Assembly (NCBI GenBank): GCA_018262775.1
Contig: JADFDU010000056.1
Coordinates: 1-64,000, forward strand
Direction: 5' to 3'
Source of the DNA: Rhodocyclaceae bacterium
GTDB taxonomy: Bacteria > Pseudomonadota > Gammaproteobacteria > Burkholderiales > Rhodocyclaceae
DNA length: 64,000 nucleotides
Below the pieces are notes generated by a model, which saw only the letters and a program-made list of their open reading frames with translations, was not told the DNA's origin and ran no database searches. The translations under genes were made by a program, and so were the position numbers. Below, one piece after another: positions 1 to 9,895 of the stretch; the first letter of the stretch is position 1; each line of letters starts with the position of its first letter.

Positions 1-3000
1 AGCTGCCGGCAGCGGTTTTGAGAAGAGGAAGCCCTGCATTTCGTCGCAGCCGCATTCGACGAGGAATTCGCGCTGCGCCACCGTTTCGACGCCCTCCGCC
101 ACCACTGACAGCCCCATGCTGTGGGCCAGCAGAATGACCGCACGCGTGATCGCCATGTCGTCGACGTCCTCGGGGATGTCGCGCACGAAGGAGCGGTCCA
201 CCTTCAGGCAATCCACCGGGAAGCGCTTTAGCACGGCGAGCGAGGAGTAACCGGTGCCGAAATCGTCGATGGCGATGCGGATGCCGATCTGACGAAGCTC
301 TTCCAGCGTGGCGATGGCGCGCTCGACATGCTGCATCACCATGCTCTCGGTGATTTCCAGCTCGAGGTATTCCGGCAGGAAATCCGGCTGGTCGATGAGG
401 GTACGGATGCGCTGGGCCAGGTCGCGCTGCTGGAACTGGCGCGGCGAGAGGTTGACGGCGATGCGCAGCGGCGGCAGCCCCTGCTCCTGCCACAGGCGCG
501 CCTGGCGGCAGGCGCGCGCGATGACCCATTCGCCCACTTCCAGAATCAGGCCGGTTTCCTCGAGAATCGAGATGAACTTGTTCGGTGGCACCAGACCCAT
601 GTCCGGGCTGCGCCAGCGCAGCAGGGCCTCGACTCCGGTGATGGCGCCGCTGCGCAGATCCACCTTGGGCTGGTAGTGCAGTTCGAACTCGCCGCGCTCC
701 AGTGCATGGTGCAGTTCGGCGCCGACCTCCAGCCAGTCGGCGGCGGCGCGGTTCAACTCCGGATCGAAGAAGCGATACTGGCCGCGGCCGGCCTGCTTGG
801 CGGCGTACATGGCCTTGTCGGCAGACATCAGCAACGCCTGCAAGGTGTCACCGTCCTGTGGGTAGAGGGCGAAGCCGAGGCTGGCGCCGGGCACGATCTC
901 GCGGCCGCTCAACGTCATCGGCGGTGTGAGCGCATCGAGCAGTTTCTGCGCCACGATGGTGGCGTCTTCCGGCCGCGCCAGGTCGTTGAGCACCACGACG
1001 AACTCGTCGCCACCCTGGCGGGCAACGGTGTCGCTGCCACGCAGGCAGCCGGAGAGGCGGCGTGCGATCTCCTTCAGCAGTTCGTCGCCGGCGTCGTGGC
1101 CGAGCGTATCGTTGATCACCTTGAAACGGTCCAGGTCGACAAAGCCGACCGCCAGCAGGCCATCGTTGCGGCTGGCGTGCGCCAGTCCCTGCGCAAGCCG
1201 GTCGTTGAGCAGGTTGCGATTGGGCAGACCGGTGAGCGTGTCGAAACTCGCCATCTCGGAGAGTTTCTGCTCGAAGCGCTTGCGCTCGGAAATGTCCTGC
1301 AGGATACCGGTCATGCGCAGCGGGCCGCTGTCGTGGTATTCCATTTCGGCCTTGGTATGCACCCAGCGGATTTCCCCATTGGGCCACTGAGCGCGGTAAT
1401 CCATTTCGGCCGACAGCACTTCACCGCTGACCACTTTGTTCAGCATGACCTTCAGGGCGGTGCGGTCGTCGGCATGGATGCGCCCGAATGCCAGGCTGTT
1501 GCTGGGTTCCACCTCGAAAGGCTCGAAGCCTAGAATGCGGAAGGTTTCCTCGGACCACCGTAGCGACCGGGTGTGCATGTCCCACTCCCAGCTGCCGACG
1601 TGGGCGAGCGCTTCGGCGCGGCCGAGCAGGGCTTCGTTGCGGCGCAGGGCCGCTTCGGCTTCGTTGCGACCGGCCTCGGCGCGCAAGGCGACAATGGCAT
1701 GGCCGATGTCGCGGGCGAGGTCCTCCAGCAGGCCGCACTCGGCTTCGCCGAAGGTGTCGTCGGCGGCGTAGATGGCCAGCGCCCCCTCGATCTTCCCATC
1801 GACTTGCAGTGGAAAGGCGGCGCTGGCGTTGATATGCGAATCCTGCGCGAAATCGAGGTAGGCCGAATAGGTCGGGTTGTGCAGCACGTCGCGCACGATG
1901 CAGGATTGGCCGCTACGCAGCGCACAGCCCACCGCACCCTGGCCGCCGGGATGGTGCTCGTCCCAGGTGACGATATTGGCGCTTAGCCTGGCAAAAATTC
2001 CGGGATCACCGGCGCTGGCGAGGAGCGACGCATGCTTCTCCGCATCATGGTCCTTGCGGAGGATCCAGGCAAAGGAGTAGCCACCGGTGCCGACGACGAT
2101 GTCGCAGGCGCGCTGTAGCAGGCCGGCCTCCGTACTCGCCTCGCGCGTCGCGTGGCTGACGTCGGAGAGCATGCGCAGGGCGCGATTGGTGCGTTGCACC
2201 TCGATCTCGCGCTGCACCTGGGCCGTGATGTCCTGGGCCGAGCCGACGACCCGGGCTGGCCGGCCATCGCGGAATTCAGCTTCGCACAACATGTGCACAT
2301 GGCGCACGATGCCGTCTTCCCAGGTCACACGGTGATCGATTTCCAGTGAAGAGAGTTCGCCCTGCGCGAGCGTTTGCAGGCCTGCCGCGATGCGCTCGCG
2401 ATCGTCCGCATGTGTGCGTGCCATGATGGCGTTCTTGCTAGCCTCGATCTCGCCCGGTTCATAACCGAAAATGCGGTACATCTGACCAGACCAGTTGGCG
2501 GTATTGTCGAACAGATTCCACTCCCAGCTGCCGACGTGGGCGATTTGCTGGGCGCGATCGAGGATGGCTTCGCTGCGCCGCAGCGCCGCTTCCGACTGGC
2601 TGCGGCCGGCTTCGCCGCGCAAGGAATTGATGCCGTGGCTGATGTCGGCGGCCAGGTTCTCCAGCAGGGCACATTCCTCCTCGCCGAAGGCATCCTCCGC
2701 TGCGGCGTAGATGACCAGCGCGCTGGCGGTGCCGCCGACGTGCATGGGAAAGGAAGCTGCCGAGGCATGGCCGCGCTGCAGCAGCGCCATGCGCCATGGC
2801 GCGATGCGCGCATCGCCGGCGATGTTGCGGATCACGCAGGGTTGGCCGCTGCGGATAGTCGTGCCGGCGTTGCCCTGGCCGTTGAGCGACCCCTCGTCCC
2901 AGGAGATGAGGGCATTGTCGAGGAAGCCGTCGTCCAGGCCGGACCAGGCGACCGGCGTGACGCTCTTCTGCACGTCGTTTTCGGCATAGCCGATCCAGGC

Positions 3001-3729
3001 GAAGCGGTAGCCGCCGACATCGATGATGATGCGGCAGATCTCGTCGAGCAACTCCAGATGGTTTTCCGCGCGGTGCATGGCCTGGTTGGCCGCGGTCACC
3101 AGGCGCAGGGCGCGATTGATCTGCCCGATCTCGGTTTCACGCTGCACGGCGGCGGTAACGTCGTGAATGACCGCCGTCACCCTCAGACCCCTGGCGGTGC
3201 AGCGCGGCCCGAGGCTGATGCTGGCGATGAATTCGCTGCCGTCCTTGCGCCGTGCACGCAGTGGTGCGTCGGGACCGATGTCCATGCGACGTTGCTGCGG
3301 CTGCTCGACGAAGCGCGCGAACAGCGATGCGTACCGTTCGCGCAAGGGTTCTGGCGCCAGCGCCTCGACGGAAAGGCCCGTCAGTTCGCCCGGCGCGTAG
3401 CCGAACATCTGCTCGACCTGCGGATTGGCCCGTACGATGCGCCCCTTGCCGTCGCAGACGATGATGCCGCCGGGCAGGGTGTCGAGGAGTGTGTCACAGC
3501 TTGCGTCCGCTTCGCTCATCCCGCTTGCCAGGCGGCGCCTGTTCCGCGCAGCACCCCAGACCAGCGCGGCCAGCAGGGCGCTGCCGAGTGCCGCGAACAG
3601 GACCGTGCCCGCCTGCAGGGGGAACGCCACGCCCTGCCAGCGTAGCGCCAGCGCCGAGGCGAGCAGCAACGCGGCGACCAGCACCGTCGCACGGAGCAGC
3701 ACTTGCGAGCCTGAATACATCCTGGGCAT
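1..3729 (-). CDS. PAS/GAF-containing diguanylate cyclase/phosphodiesterase (GGDEF-EAL), C-terminus cut by window edge
   Basis: Manual reverse-strand translation is open from about 3729 to the window edge (absent from the ORF track because no stop lies inside). Contains TM-like N-terminus, PAS, GAF-PAS, GAF-PAS, RQGGDEF motif, and EAL signatures (GVEALLRW, IDDFGTGYSSLAVLKRFPVDCLKVDRSFV). Start uncertain (3720 or 3729). Confidence 0.9.
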   Translation of the reverse strand, partial: MPRMYSGSQVLLRATVLVAALLLASALALRWQGVAFPLQAGTVLFAALGSALLAALVWGAARNRRRLASGMSEADASCDTLLDTLPGGIIVCDGKGRIVRANPQVEQMFGYAPGELTGLSVEALAPEPLRERYASLFARFVEQPQQRRMDIGPDAPLRARRKDGSEFIASISLGPRCTARGLRVTAVIHDVTAAVQRETEIGQINRALRLVTAANQAMHRAENHLELLDEICRIIIDVGGYRFAWIGYAENDVQKSVTPVAWSGLDDGFLDNALISWDEGSLNGQGNAGTTIRSGQPCVIRNIAGDARIAPWRMALLQRGHASAASFPMHVGGTASALVIYAAAEDAFGEEECALLENLAADISHGINSLRGEAGRSQSEAALRRSEAILDRAQQIAHVGSWEWNLFDNTANWSGQMYRIFGYEPGEIEASKNAIMARTHADDRERIAAGLQTLAQGELSSLEIDHRVTWEDGIVRHVHMLCEAEFRDGRPARVVGSAQDITAQVQREIEVQRTNRALRMLSDVSHATREASTEAGLLQRACDIVVGTGGYSFAWILRKDHDAEKHASLLASAGDPGIFARLSANIVTWDEHHPGGQGAVGCALRSGQSCIVRDVLHNPTYSAYLDFAQDSHINASAAFPLQVDGKIEGALAIYAADDTFGEAECGLLEDLARDIGHAIVALRAEAGRNEAEAALRRNEALLGRAEALAHVGSWEWDMHTRSLRWSEETFRILGFEPFEVEPSNSLAFGRIHADDRTALKVMLNKVVSGEVLSAEMDYRAQWPNGEIRWVHTKAEMEYHDSGPLRMTGILQDISERKRFEQKLSEMASFDTLTGLPNRNLLNDRLAQGLAHASRNDGLLAVGFVDLDRFKVINDTLGHDAGDELLKEIARRLSGCLRGSDTVARQGGDEFVVVLNDLARPEDATIVAQKLLDALTPPMTLSGREIVPGASLGFALYPQDGDTLQALLMSADKAMYAAKQAGRGQYRFFDPELNRAAADWLEVGAELHHALERGEFELHYQPKVDLRSGAITGVEALLRWRSPDMGLVPPNKFISILEETGLILEVGEWVIARACRQARLWQEQGLPPLRIAVNLSPRQFQQRDLAQRIRTLIDQPDFLPEYLELEITESMVMQHVERAIATLEELRQIGIRIAIDDFGTGYSSLAVLKRFPVDCLKVDRSFVRDIPEDVDDMAITRAVILLAHSMGLSVVAEGVETVAQREFLVECGCDEMQGFLFSKPLPAA

Positions 3730-3892
3730 GGTGGTTCGCTAGCCTTTGTCTTGATCCTGGAGTTCGCTGCCGCCAGTGCCAGCCCTTGTCTCCGTGGTGC
3801 TAGACTGCGGTACCTTAGATAAACGGCCCCCGGGATTGTTTCTTTAGGGAAATTACCGACTGACTCTTTGTCTTTGCAAAGCCCGCCGTTTC

Positions 3893-4579
3893 ATGGACCC
3901 GGAAGCTCCCCTCCCCAGACGCCCGATTCGTAGCTATGTCCTGCGCCAGGGTCGTGTTTCGTCTGCGCAGGCGCGCGCGCATGATGTGCTCCTGCCCCGC
4001 TACGGAATTCAGTATTCTCCGCAACCCGTTGATCTTGAGGTGATATTCGGCAGGGCGGGGGCGAAGACCGTGGAAATCGGCTGCGGCATGGGCGAGACCA
4101 CCGCAGCGATTGCTGCGGCGCACCCTGAGATCGACTACCTCGGCATCGAAGTGCATACGCCGGGGGTCGGCAGCCTGCTCAAGCTGATCGACGCAGGCGG
4201 ACTGGGCAATCTGCGCGTCGTCCAGCACGACGCGGTGGAGGTGCTACGCGACATGATCGTGCCGGCCTCGCTGGATGGCGCGCATATTTTCTTTCCCGAT
4301 CCCTGGCCGAAGAAGCGCCACCAAAAACGCCGTCTCGTGCAGACTGACTTTGTCGCGCTGCTGGCGAGCCGGCTCAAGCCAGGCGGTTATCTGCACCTGG
4401 CCACCGACTGGCAGGAATACGCCGAGCAGATGCTGGCGGTGCTTGCTGCCGAGCCGCTGCTGGAAAACACCACGACCGGATTTGCACCACGACCGGACTA
4501 CCGGCCGCAAACCAAATTCGAAACTCGGGGTCTGAAATTGGGACACGGCGTCTGGGATCTTGTTTTCCGGCGAAAGTGA
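3893..4579 (+). CDS. trmB: tRNA (guanine-N7-)-methyltransferase
   Basis: 228 aa; [37 protein letters not shown] and [19 protein letters not shown] motifs typical of TrmB. Confidence 0.95.
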   Translation: MDPEAPLPRRPIRSYVLRQGRVSSAQARAHDVLLPRYGIQYSPQPVDLEVIFGRAGAKTVEIGCGMGETTAAIAAAHPEIDYLGIEVHTPGVGSLLKLIDAGGLGNLRVVQHDAVEVLRDMIVPASLDGAHIFFPDPWPKKRHQKRRLVQTDFVALLASRLKPGGYLHLATDWQEYAEQMLAVLAAEPLLENTTTGFAPRPDYRPQTKFETRGLKLGHGVWDLVFRRK

Positions 4580-4669
4580 GATGAGCGGAAACAGCCACTC
4601 AACCCTCTCCCCCAACCCCTCTTCCGATCCGGGAGAGGGGAGCTTCGTCGCGCTTCGCGCATAGATCGA

Positions 4670-5959
4670 ATGGAACGCTACGACGAGCATTACCTCAACA
4701 GCGTCACGGCGCTGGGCGACACGCATGAGGTCGTCACCCACCAGGCGGTGTTCGCCCGCAACGGCATCAAGCTGATCGACAAGGGCGTGCGCATCAATTC
4801 CGCCTTTCGCGAACGGCTGGTGCAGCACAAGCTGATGCCGCCCATCGACGACTGCCTCTCCGTCGCCAATGGCGTCACCCATGTCGGCCTGCGCGATCGC
4901 GCCCGCGCAATCCTCGATGCCGAGCCGCGCTTCCAGCTCATGTGTTCCGCCCTGCCGGGGACGGAGCGGCTGCTCAACGCCTTCTATGCCATGCCGCTGA
5001 ATGCGCCGCTGGCCTTCAAGCTGACGGTGGCGCGCGAGCAGCGGCCGGAGATTTTCGAGCACAGCGTGCAGACGGCCCTGATCGCGCTCTACCTGGCCAT
5101 CAAGAGCCGCCTCTCCGACCGCGATCTGGCGACCGTCGCGGCGGCGGGCATGTTGCACGACATCGGCGAGTTGCACATCGATGCGGAGCTGCTGCGGTCA
5201 GGCCGACGCCTCGATGCCGCAGAGCTGCGCCATGTCTACGCCCACCCGATGACGGCTTACCTCATCCTGCAGGAATATCCGCCATTCCATCCGGAGATCA
5301 GTTCGGCCGTGTTCGAACACCACGAGCGCCTCGACGGCAGCGGTTATCCGCGCGGCCTGAAGGGCGAGGAGATCGGCCCCATCGGGCAGATCCTCATGCT
5401 CGCCGAAGCCGTGACTACGCTGTTCGAAAAGAGCTGGCGCACGCATGGCGCTTCACGCCTGTCGGTGATGTTGAAGATGAACCGGCGCAAATTCAATCGT
5501 GAGTTGATCGACCATCTGGTCGGCCTGATGCACGGTGGAGAACCTCGGGGCCTCGACAGCCATGGCGAGGTTTCGGCCGAAGTGGTGGTCGCCCAGCTCG
5601 ACCAGTTGGCTGAAGTCTTCCGCAACTGGCACGGCGCTTACCAGGGCTGCGCGGTGGACACGCCGCAGGTCGTCGAGGCGCCGCTGGTGGCCTTTGTCGA
5701 ACAGCGCATCACCGGCCTGGAGCGGGCGCTGCTGGAAACCGGTTTCCATCCGGATGAGCTGGCGGCGCTCGCCGCCGGCATCGAGGACGATGCCGTCGCC
5801 CTGGCCGAGATGCAGCTCATGGTGCGCGAGTCGCGCTGGCAGGTCAGCGACCTCATGAACGAGGTAGGTCGCCGCTGGACGGAACTCAAGGCGGATGACA
5901 CCGGCCGCGTCCTTGTCGAGACCTGGCTGAAACGCACCGGGCCCCTGATCAATTCCTGA
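4670..5959 (+). CDS. HD-GYP domain protein (putative c-di-GMP phosphodiesterase)
   Basis: 429 aa; HDIGELHID and HHERLDGSGYPRGLKGEEIGPIGQIL HD-GYP motifs. Confidence 0.88.
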   Translation: MERYDEHYLNSVTALGDTHEVVTHQAVFARNGIKLIDKGVRINSAFRERLVQHKLMPPIDDCLSVANGVTHVGLRDRARAILDAEPRFQLMCSALPGTERLLNAFYAMPLNAPLAFKLTVAREQRPEIFEHSVQTALIALYLAIKSRLSDRDLATVAAAGMLHDIGELHIDAELLRSGRRLDAAELRHVYAHPMTAYLILQEYPPFHPEISSAVFEHHERLDGSGYPRGLKGEEIGPIGQILMLAEAVTTLFEKSWRTHGASRLSVMLKMNRRKFNRELIDHLVGLMHGGEPRGLDSHGEVSAEVVVAQLDQLAEVFRNWHGAYQGCAVDTPQVVEAPLVAFVEQRITGLERALLETGFHPDELAALAAGIEDDAVALAEMQLMVRESRWQVSDLMNEVGRRWTELKADDTGRVLVETWLKRTGPLINS

Positions 5960-7307
5960 GAAACAGTTGCAGCAGGTCGTTGAGAAAACGCCGGCCGTGC
6001 TCGGTCGGCGCGATGCGTTCCGCCCCTACTTCCAGCAGATTGCGCGCGACCGCCGTGTCGAGTTGCGGCCGAATCGCGTCCAAAGTCAGCCCCGTCCGTT
6101 CGGCGAACAGCCGCGCCGGGAAGCCCGCCGTAAGCCGCAGCGCATTCATCATGAACTCGAAAGGCCGCTCCTCGATGTCGACCGCATGCGACTCCTGCAC
6201 CGCGTCGCCGCTTTCCGCTGCCTGCAGATAGGCCTGCGGATGCTTGTGCCGCATCTGCCGCACAATGCTTACTGCCCACTCCCCATCCCCCACCCCGGGG
6301 GCAGGGGTGACGTTTGTTCGGCCGCGAACCACGCGGCCTCCATGCAGATGACTTGCCCCGCCTTGGGGCACCCCAAGGGTACTTCCTGCGGGGCGCGGCC
6401 CGGGGGCGGGGCCAGGCATTGAAATCTTGCCATGCGCGCCGGCGCCGATGCCGAGGTAGTCGCCGAACAGCCAGTAGTTGAGGTTGTGCCGGCATTCCCG
6501 GCCGGGCCGGGCGAAGGCGGAAATTTCGTAGTGGCCGTAGCCGTGCGCAGCCAGCGCCTCTTCCACCGCGTCCTGCATCTGCGCCGCCAGATCGGCATCC
6601 GGCAGCGGCGGCGGCGCGCGATGGAAGGCGGTGTTCGGCTCCAGCGTCAGATGGTAGGCCGACAGATGCGAGGTGCCGAAGGCCGCCGCCTCGCGGATGT
6701 CGCTGCACGACTCCTCAAGCGTCTGGCCGGGCAGGGCGTACATCAGGTCGAGGTTGACGTTGTCAAAGTGTTGCAGCGCGAGCTCGATGGCGCGGCGTGC
6801 CTCGCCGGCGTCGTGGATGCGACCGAGGGCGGCGAGATGGCGCGGATTGAGGCTTTGCACGCCGATTGAAAGCCGGTTCACGCCAGCGCCGCGATAGGCG
6901 GCGAAGCGACCGGCCTCGACGGTGCCCGGATTGGCCTCCAGGGTGATTTCGGCGTCGGGCAGCAAAGTCAGTCGCGCGCGTACGGCGGACAGCAGGGCGT
7001 CGACCGTTTCCGGCGCCAGCAGGCTGGGCGTGCCACCGCCGATGAAGACGCTGATGACGGGGCGGCCCCAGACCCATGGCAGGGACTGCTCCAGGTCGGC
7101 GATGAGGGCGGCCAGGTAGGCCGCCTCGGGAATGCCGCCGCGCGCTTCATGCGAGTTGAAATCGCAGTAGGGGCACTTGCGCACGCACCAGGGGAAATGC
7201 ACGTAGAGCGAGAGGGGCGGCAGGCTGGTGAGAGCGCCTGCCGTACTGCGGCCGTCGGCCGGGCTGATCGGAGTGACCGGGATAACCGGGATGACGTAAG
7301 GCGCCAT
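5949..7307 (-). CDS. hemW: Radical SAM heme chaperone HemW (contains an internal insertion)
   Basis: 452 aa; YVHFPWCVRKCPYCDFNSH (CxxxCxxC) and GGGTPSLL; ~51 aa low-complexity insertion between GAGAHGKIS and IVRQMRHKHPQAYL. Confidence 0.9.
   Translation of the reverse strand: MAPYVIPVIPVTPISPADGRSTAGALTSLPPLSLYVHFPWCVRKCPYCDFNSHEARGGIPEAAYLAALIADLEQSLPWVWGRPVISVFIGGGTPSLLAPETVDALLSAVRARLTLLPDAEITLEANPGTVEAGRFAAYRGAGVNRLSIGVQSLNPRHLAALGRIHDAGEARRAIELALQHFDNVNLDLMYALPGQTLEESCSDIREAAAFGTSHLSAYHLTLEPNTAFHRAPPPLPDADLAAQMQDAVEEALAAHGYGHYEISAFARPGRECRHNLNYWLFGDYLGIGAGAHGKISMPGPAPGPRPAGSTLGVPQGGASHLHGGRVVRGRTNVTPAPGVGDGEWAVSIVRQMRHKHPQAYLQAAESGDAVQESHAVDIEERPFEFMMNALRLTAGFPARLFAERTGLTLDAIRPQLDTAVARNLLEVGAERIAPTEHGRRFLNDLLQLFLRN
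6267..6419 (-). repeat. GC-rich palindromic repeat element inside the hemW reading frame
   Basis: Reverse complement CATGGAGGCCGCGTGGTTCGCGGCCGAACAAACGTCACCCCTGCCCCCGGGGTGGGGGATGGGG resembles the intergenic copies near 45.7 kb and 54.5 kb. Confidence 0.65.
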
Positions 7308-7317
7308 GGCGCGGGGT

Positions 7318-7923
7318 TCAGAACGCGAGGCGCAGGCGTTCGGCGAGCTTGGTGAAGGCGAGTGCGCGGTGGCTGATGCCGTTCTTTTCCGCCGCCGCCA
7401 GTTCCGCCGAGGAGCGATTTGCCGACGGCACCAGGAACAGCGGGTCGTAACCGAAGCCGCCCGCGCCGCGCGGCGCCGTCAGAATCTCGCCGTGCCACTC
7501 GCCTTCGGCGATGAGCGGTTGCGGGTCTTCGGCATGGCGCACCAGTAGCAGCACGCAATAGTAATGGGCGCGACGGTCGGCGCTGCCTTCGAGCGCCGTC
7601 AGGAGCCGGGCGTTGTTGCGCGCATCCCGCGTCGCCCGGTCACCCTCCTTGCCGGCGTAGTAGGCGGAGTGCACGCCGGGTTCGCCGCCCAGCGCAGCGA
7701 CGCACAGGCCGGAGTCGTCCGCGAGGGCCGGCAGACCCGCCAGGCGTGAGGCATGGCGCGCCTTCGCCAGCGCGTTCTCGATGAAAGTGCAGTGCGGTTC
7801 CTCCGCCTCCGGCATGTCGAAAGCCGACTGCGGCACGACTTCGATGCTGAAGGGCGCGAACAGCGCGGAAAACTCGCGCAGCTTGCCGGGGTTGTTGGAG
7901 GCGAGGACGAGTTTGTCGAACAT
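7318..7923 (-). CDS. rdgB: XTP/dITP pyrophosphatase (RdgB/HAM1 family)
   Basis: 201 aa; LVLASNNPGKLREF start, ADDSGLCVAALGGEPGVHSAYYAG motif. Confidence 0.95.
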   Translation of the reverse strand: MFDKLVLASNNPGKLREFSALFAPFSIEVVPQSAFDMPEAEEPHCTFIENALAKARHASRLAGLPALADDSGLCVAALGGEPGVHSAYYAGKEGDRATRDARNNARLLTALEGSADRRAHYYCVLLLVRHAEDPQPLIAEGEWHGEILTAPRGAGGFGYDPLFLVPSANRSSAELAAAEKNGISHRALAFTKLAERLRLAF

Positions 7924-7942
7924 ATGGAGAAACCTCTTTCAA

Positions 7943-8033
7943 CACGGAGGGCACAGAGACACAGAGATCACAGAGAACATGATTCGTTCCCGTCTTTCTC
8001 CGTGCCCTTTGTGTCTCTGTGTTCCCTGTGTCT
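7943..8033. repeat. Intergenic inverted repeat of CACAGAGA-type units
   Basis: CACGGAGGGCACAGAGACACAGAGATCACAGAGAA faces TTCTCCGTGCCCTTTGTGTCTCTGTGTTCCCTGTGTC; seen directly. Confidence 0.75.
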
Positions 8034-8042
8034 AATGCGGTT

Positions 8043-8777
8043 TCACTTTTCCAGGGCCGCTTTTTGCGCCGCAACGAGCTGGGCGATGCCGCGCTCGGCC
8101 AGAGTCAGCAGGTTGTCCAGCTCGACGCGCGAGAAGGGGGAACCCTCCGCCGTGCCCTGCACCTCGATCATGCCGCCCGAGGCCGTCATGACCACGTTCA
8201 TGTCGGTGTCGCAGGCGGAGTCCTCGGGGTAGTCGAGATCGAGCACCGGCGTGCCGTCGTAGATGCCGACAGAAATCGCGGCGACCAGTTCGCGCAGCGG
8301 GTGGCGGGGGATGACACCCTCGGCAACCAGTTTGGAAAAGGCATCGTGGGCGGCGACGCAGGCGCCGGTGATCGAAGCGGTGCGCGTGCCGCCGTCGGCC
8401 TGCAGCACGTCGCAATCGATATGCACGGTGCGTTCGCCGAGTGCTTCGAGGTCAGTGACAGCGCGCAGGCTGCGGCCGATCAGGCGCTGGATTTCCAGCG
8501 TGCGCCCGCTCTGCTTGCCCTTGGCCGCCTCGCGTGCGGTGCGCGTGTGCGTCGAGCGCGGCAGCATGCCGTACTCGGCGGTGAGCCAGCCCTGGCCGAG
8601 GCCGCGCAGGAAGCCCGGCACGCCCGTCTCGACGCTGGCGGTGCACAGCACCCGCGTGTCGCCGAAAGCGACGAGCACGGAACCCTCGGCATGCCGCGTG
8701 TAGTTGCGCGTGATCGTCACGCCACGCAACTCGTCGGCCTGGCGGCCGCTGGGCCGGTTTGTCTTTTCACTTGCCAC
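8043..8777 (-). CDS. rph: Ribonuclease PH
   Basis: RNase PH signatures ([53 protein letters not shown]). GTG start at 8777 preferred over the ORF-track start 8849, which overlaps the PP2C gene. Confidence 0.93.
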   Translation of the reverse strand: MASEKTNRPSGRQADELRGVTITRNYTRHAEGSVLVAFGDTRVLCTASVETGVPGFLRGLGQGWLTAEYGMLPRSTHTRTAREAAKGKQSGRTLEIQRLIGRSLRAVTDLEALGERTVHIDCDVLQADGGTRTASITGACVAAHDAFSKLVAEGVIPRHPLRELVAAISVGIYDGTPVLDLDYPEDSACDTDMNVVMTASGGMIEVQGTAEGSPFSRVELDNLLTLAERGIAQLVAAQKAALEK

Positions 8778-8787
8778 ACTTGACTCC

Positions 8788-9708
8788 TTATTTCGAGAAC
8801 TTGCGGATCGCCGCATTGATTTCCTGGATGGCGCGCTCGATGTCCTCATCCGACAGGTTGGGCACGGGCTGGGTGCCCTTGCGCGCCTTGGCGAAGGCCT
8901 CCATCTGCGTCGTGAAGGAATCGATCGGCATGGTCTTGGTCGACACGCTGCCGAGCGTGTCCTCGGCGTAGCTGTCCTCCCAGCGGATGGCGATCATCGA
9001 CAGGTTGTCGGCATTTTCGCCGCCGCGCGCCTCGGCCTGGTTGAGCAGGGCCGGCGTTGCCTGCAAGACGTTGCCGGTGCTCATGGCGCGCGGGATGACG
9101 TCGCTCGGCAGCGGGCCCCACACGCCGTCGGTGCACAGCAGGATGACGTCGCCGGTCATCAGCGGCGTCTTCTTGGAGAAGTCGATCTGCGGCGCATTGG
9201 TGCCGCCGAGGCAGCTGAAGATGCGGTTGCGCGCAGGATGGCGGATGGCGGCCTCGGCGGTGATGAGGCCCTCCTCGACCATGCGTTGCACGCGCGAATG
9301 GTCGCGCGTCACGCCGAGGACGCGTCCGCCACGGATGGCATACAGGCGCGAATCGCCGACGTGCGCCCAGTAGGCGATGGAGTCCTGCACGATGCAGGCG
9401 ACGCAGGTGGTGCGCGGCGCTTCCGGCAGCAAGCGATCCGCTGCATAGTCGAGAATGGCGTGGTGGGCGTTGCCGAGCGCGCCGGAAAGGAACAGGAAGG
9501 GGTCCTTCAGTGTCGGGTGGGCTTCGCGCTGGAAGGCCTCGGTGATGTACTGCACGGCGATCTGCGCCGCCACCTCGCCGTGCAGGTGGCCGCCCATGCC
9601 ATCGGCGATGACCATCAGCAGCGTTTCGCGCGAATAGCAGTAGGCGATGCGATCCTCGTTGGTCGGGCGTTTGCCCGGGCGGCTTTCCTGGTAAATGGTG
9701 AATTTCAT
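8788..9708 (-). CDS. PP2C-family serine/threonine protein phosphatase
   Basis: 306 aa; [49 protein letters not shown]. Confidence 0.92.
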   Translation of the reverse strand: MKFTIYQESRPGKRPTNEDRIAYCYSRETLLMVIADGMGGHLHGEVAAQIAVQYITEAFQREAHPTLKDPFLFLSGALGNAHHAILDYAADRLLPEAPRTTCVACIVQDSIAYWAHVGDSRLYAIRGGRVLGVTRDHSRVQRMVEEGLITAEAAIRHPARNRIFSCLGGTNAPQIDFSKKTPLMTGDVILLCTDGVWGPLPSDVIPRAMSTGNVLQATPALLNQAEARGGENADNLSMIAIRWEDSYAEDTLGSVSTKTMPIDSFTTQMEAFAKARKGTQPVPNLSDEDIERAIQEINAAIRKFSK

Positions 9709-9895
9709 GCCGCCTCCGCCGGGCCGCCCGCGCTAGCGCGCATTGAGAGACGGCACCCCCACCCATCCTCCCCCGCCGAGCGGGGGAGGTGACTGGTCAC
9801 CCCCGTCCTCGGGGCGGGGGAAGGGGGGAGGGCAGTCACGTTACCTGCCGGAGTGCGCTTGCGCACTTCGGCAGGGGGAAGGGGGTGGGTCGTTC
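9709..9895 (-). repeat. GC-rich palindromic repeat cluster between kinase and phosphatase genes
   Basis: GCCTCCGCCGGGCCGCCC, GGTCACCCCCGTCCTCGGGGCGGGGGAAGGGGGGAGGG and GCCGGAGTGCGCTTGCGCACTTCGGC hairpins. Confidence 0.65.

Noticed and set aside
328-1533. 401 aa + strand ORF
   Set aside because: Antisense to the GGDEF-EAL gene; low-complexity GC-driven shadow ORF with no recognisable family.
2374-3645. 423 aa + strand ORF
   Set aside because: Antisense to the PAS/GAF part of the same sensor gene; shadow ORF.
5638-6708. 356 aa - strand ORF overlapping hemW and the HD-GYP gene
   Set aside because: Alternate frame of hemW; Ala/Arg-rich and lacking motifs.
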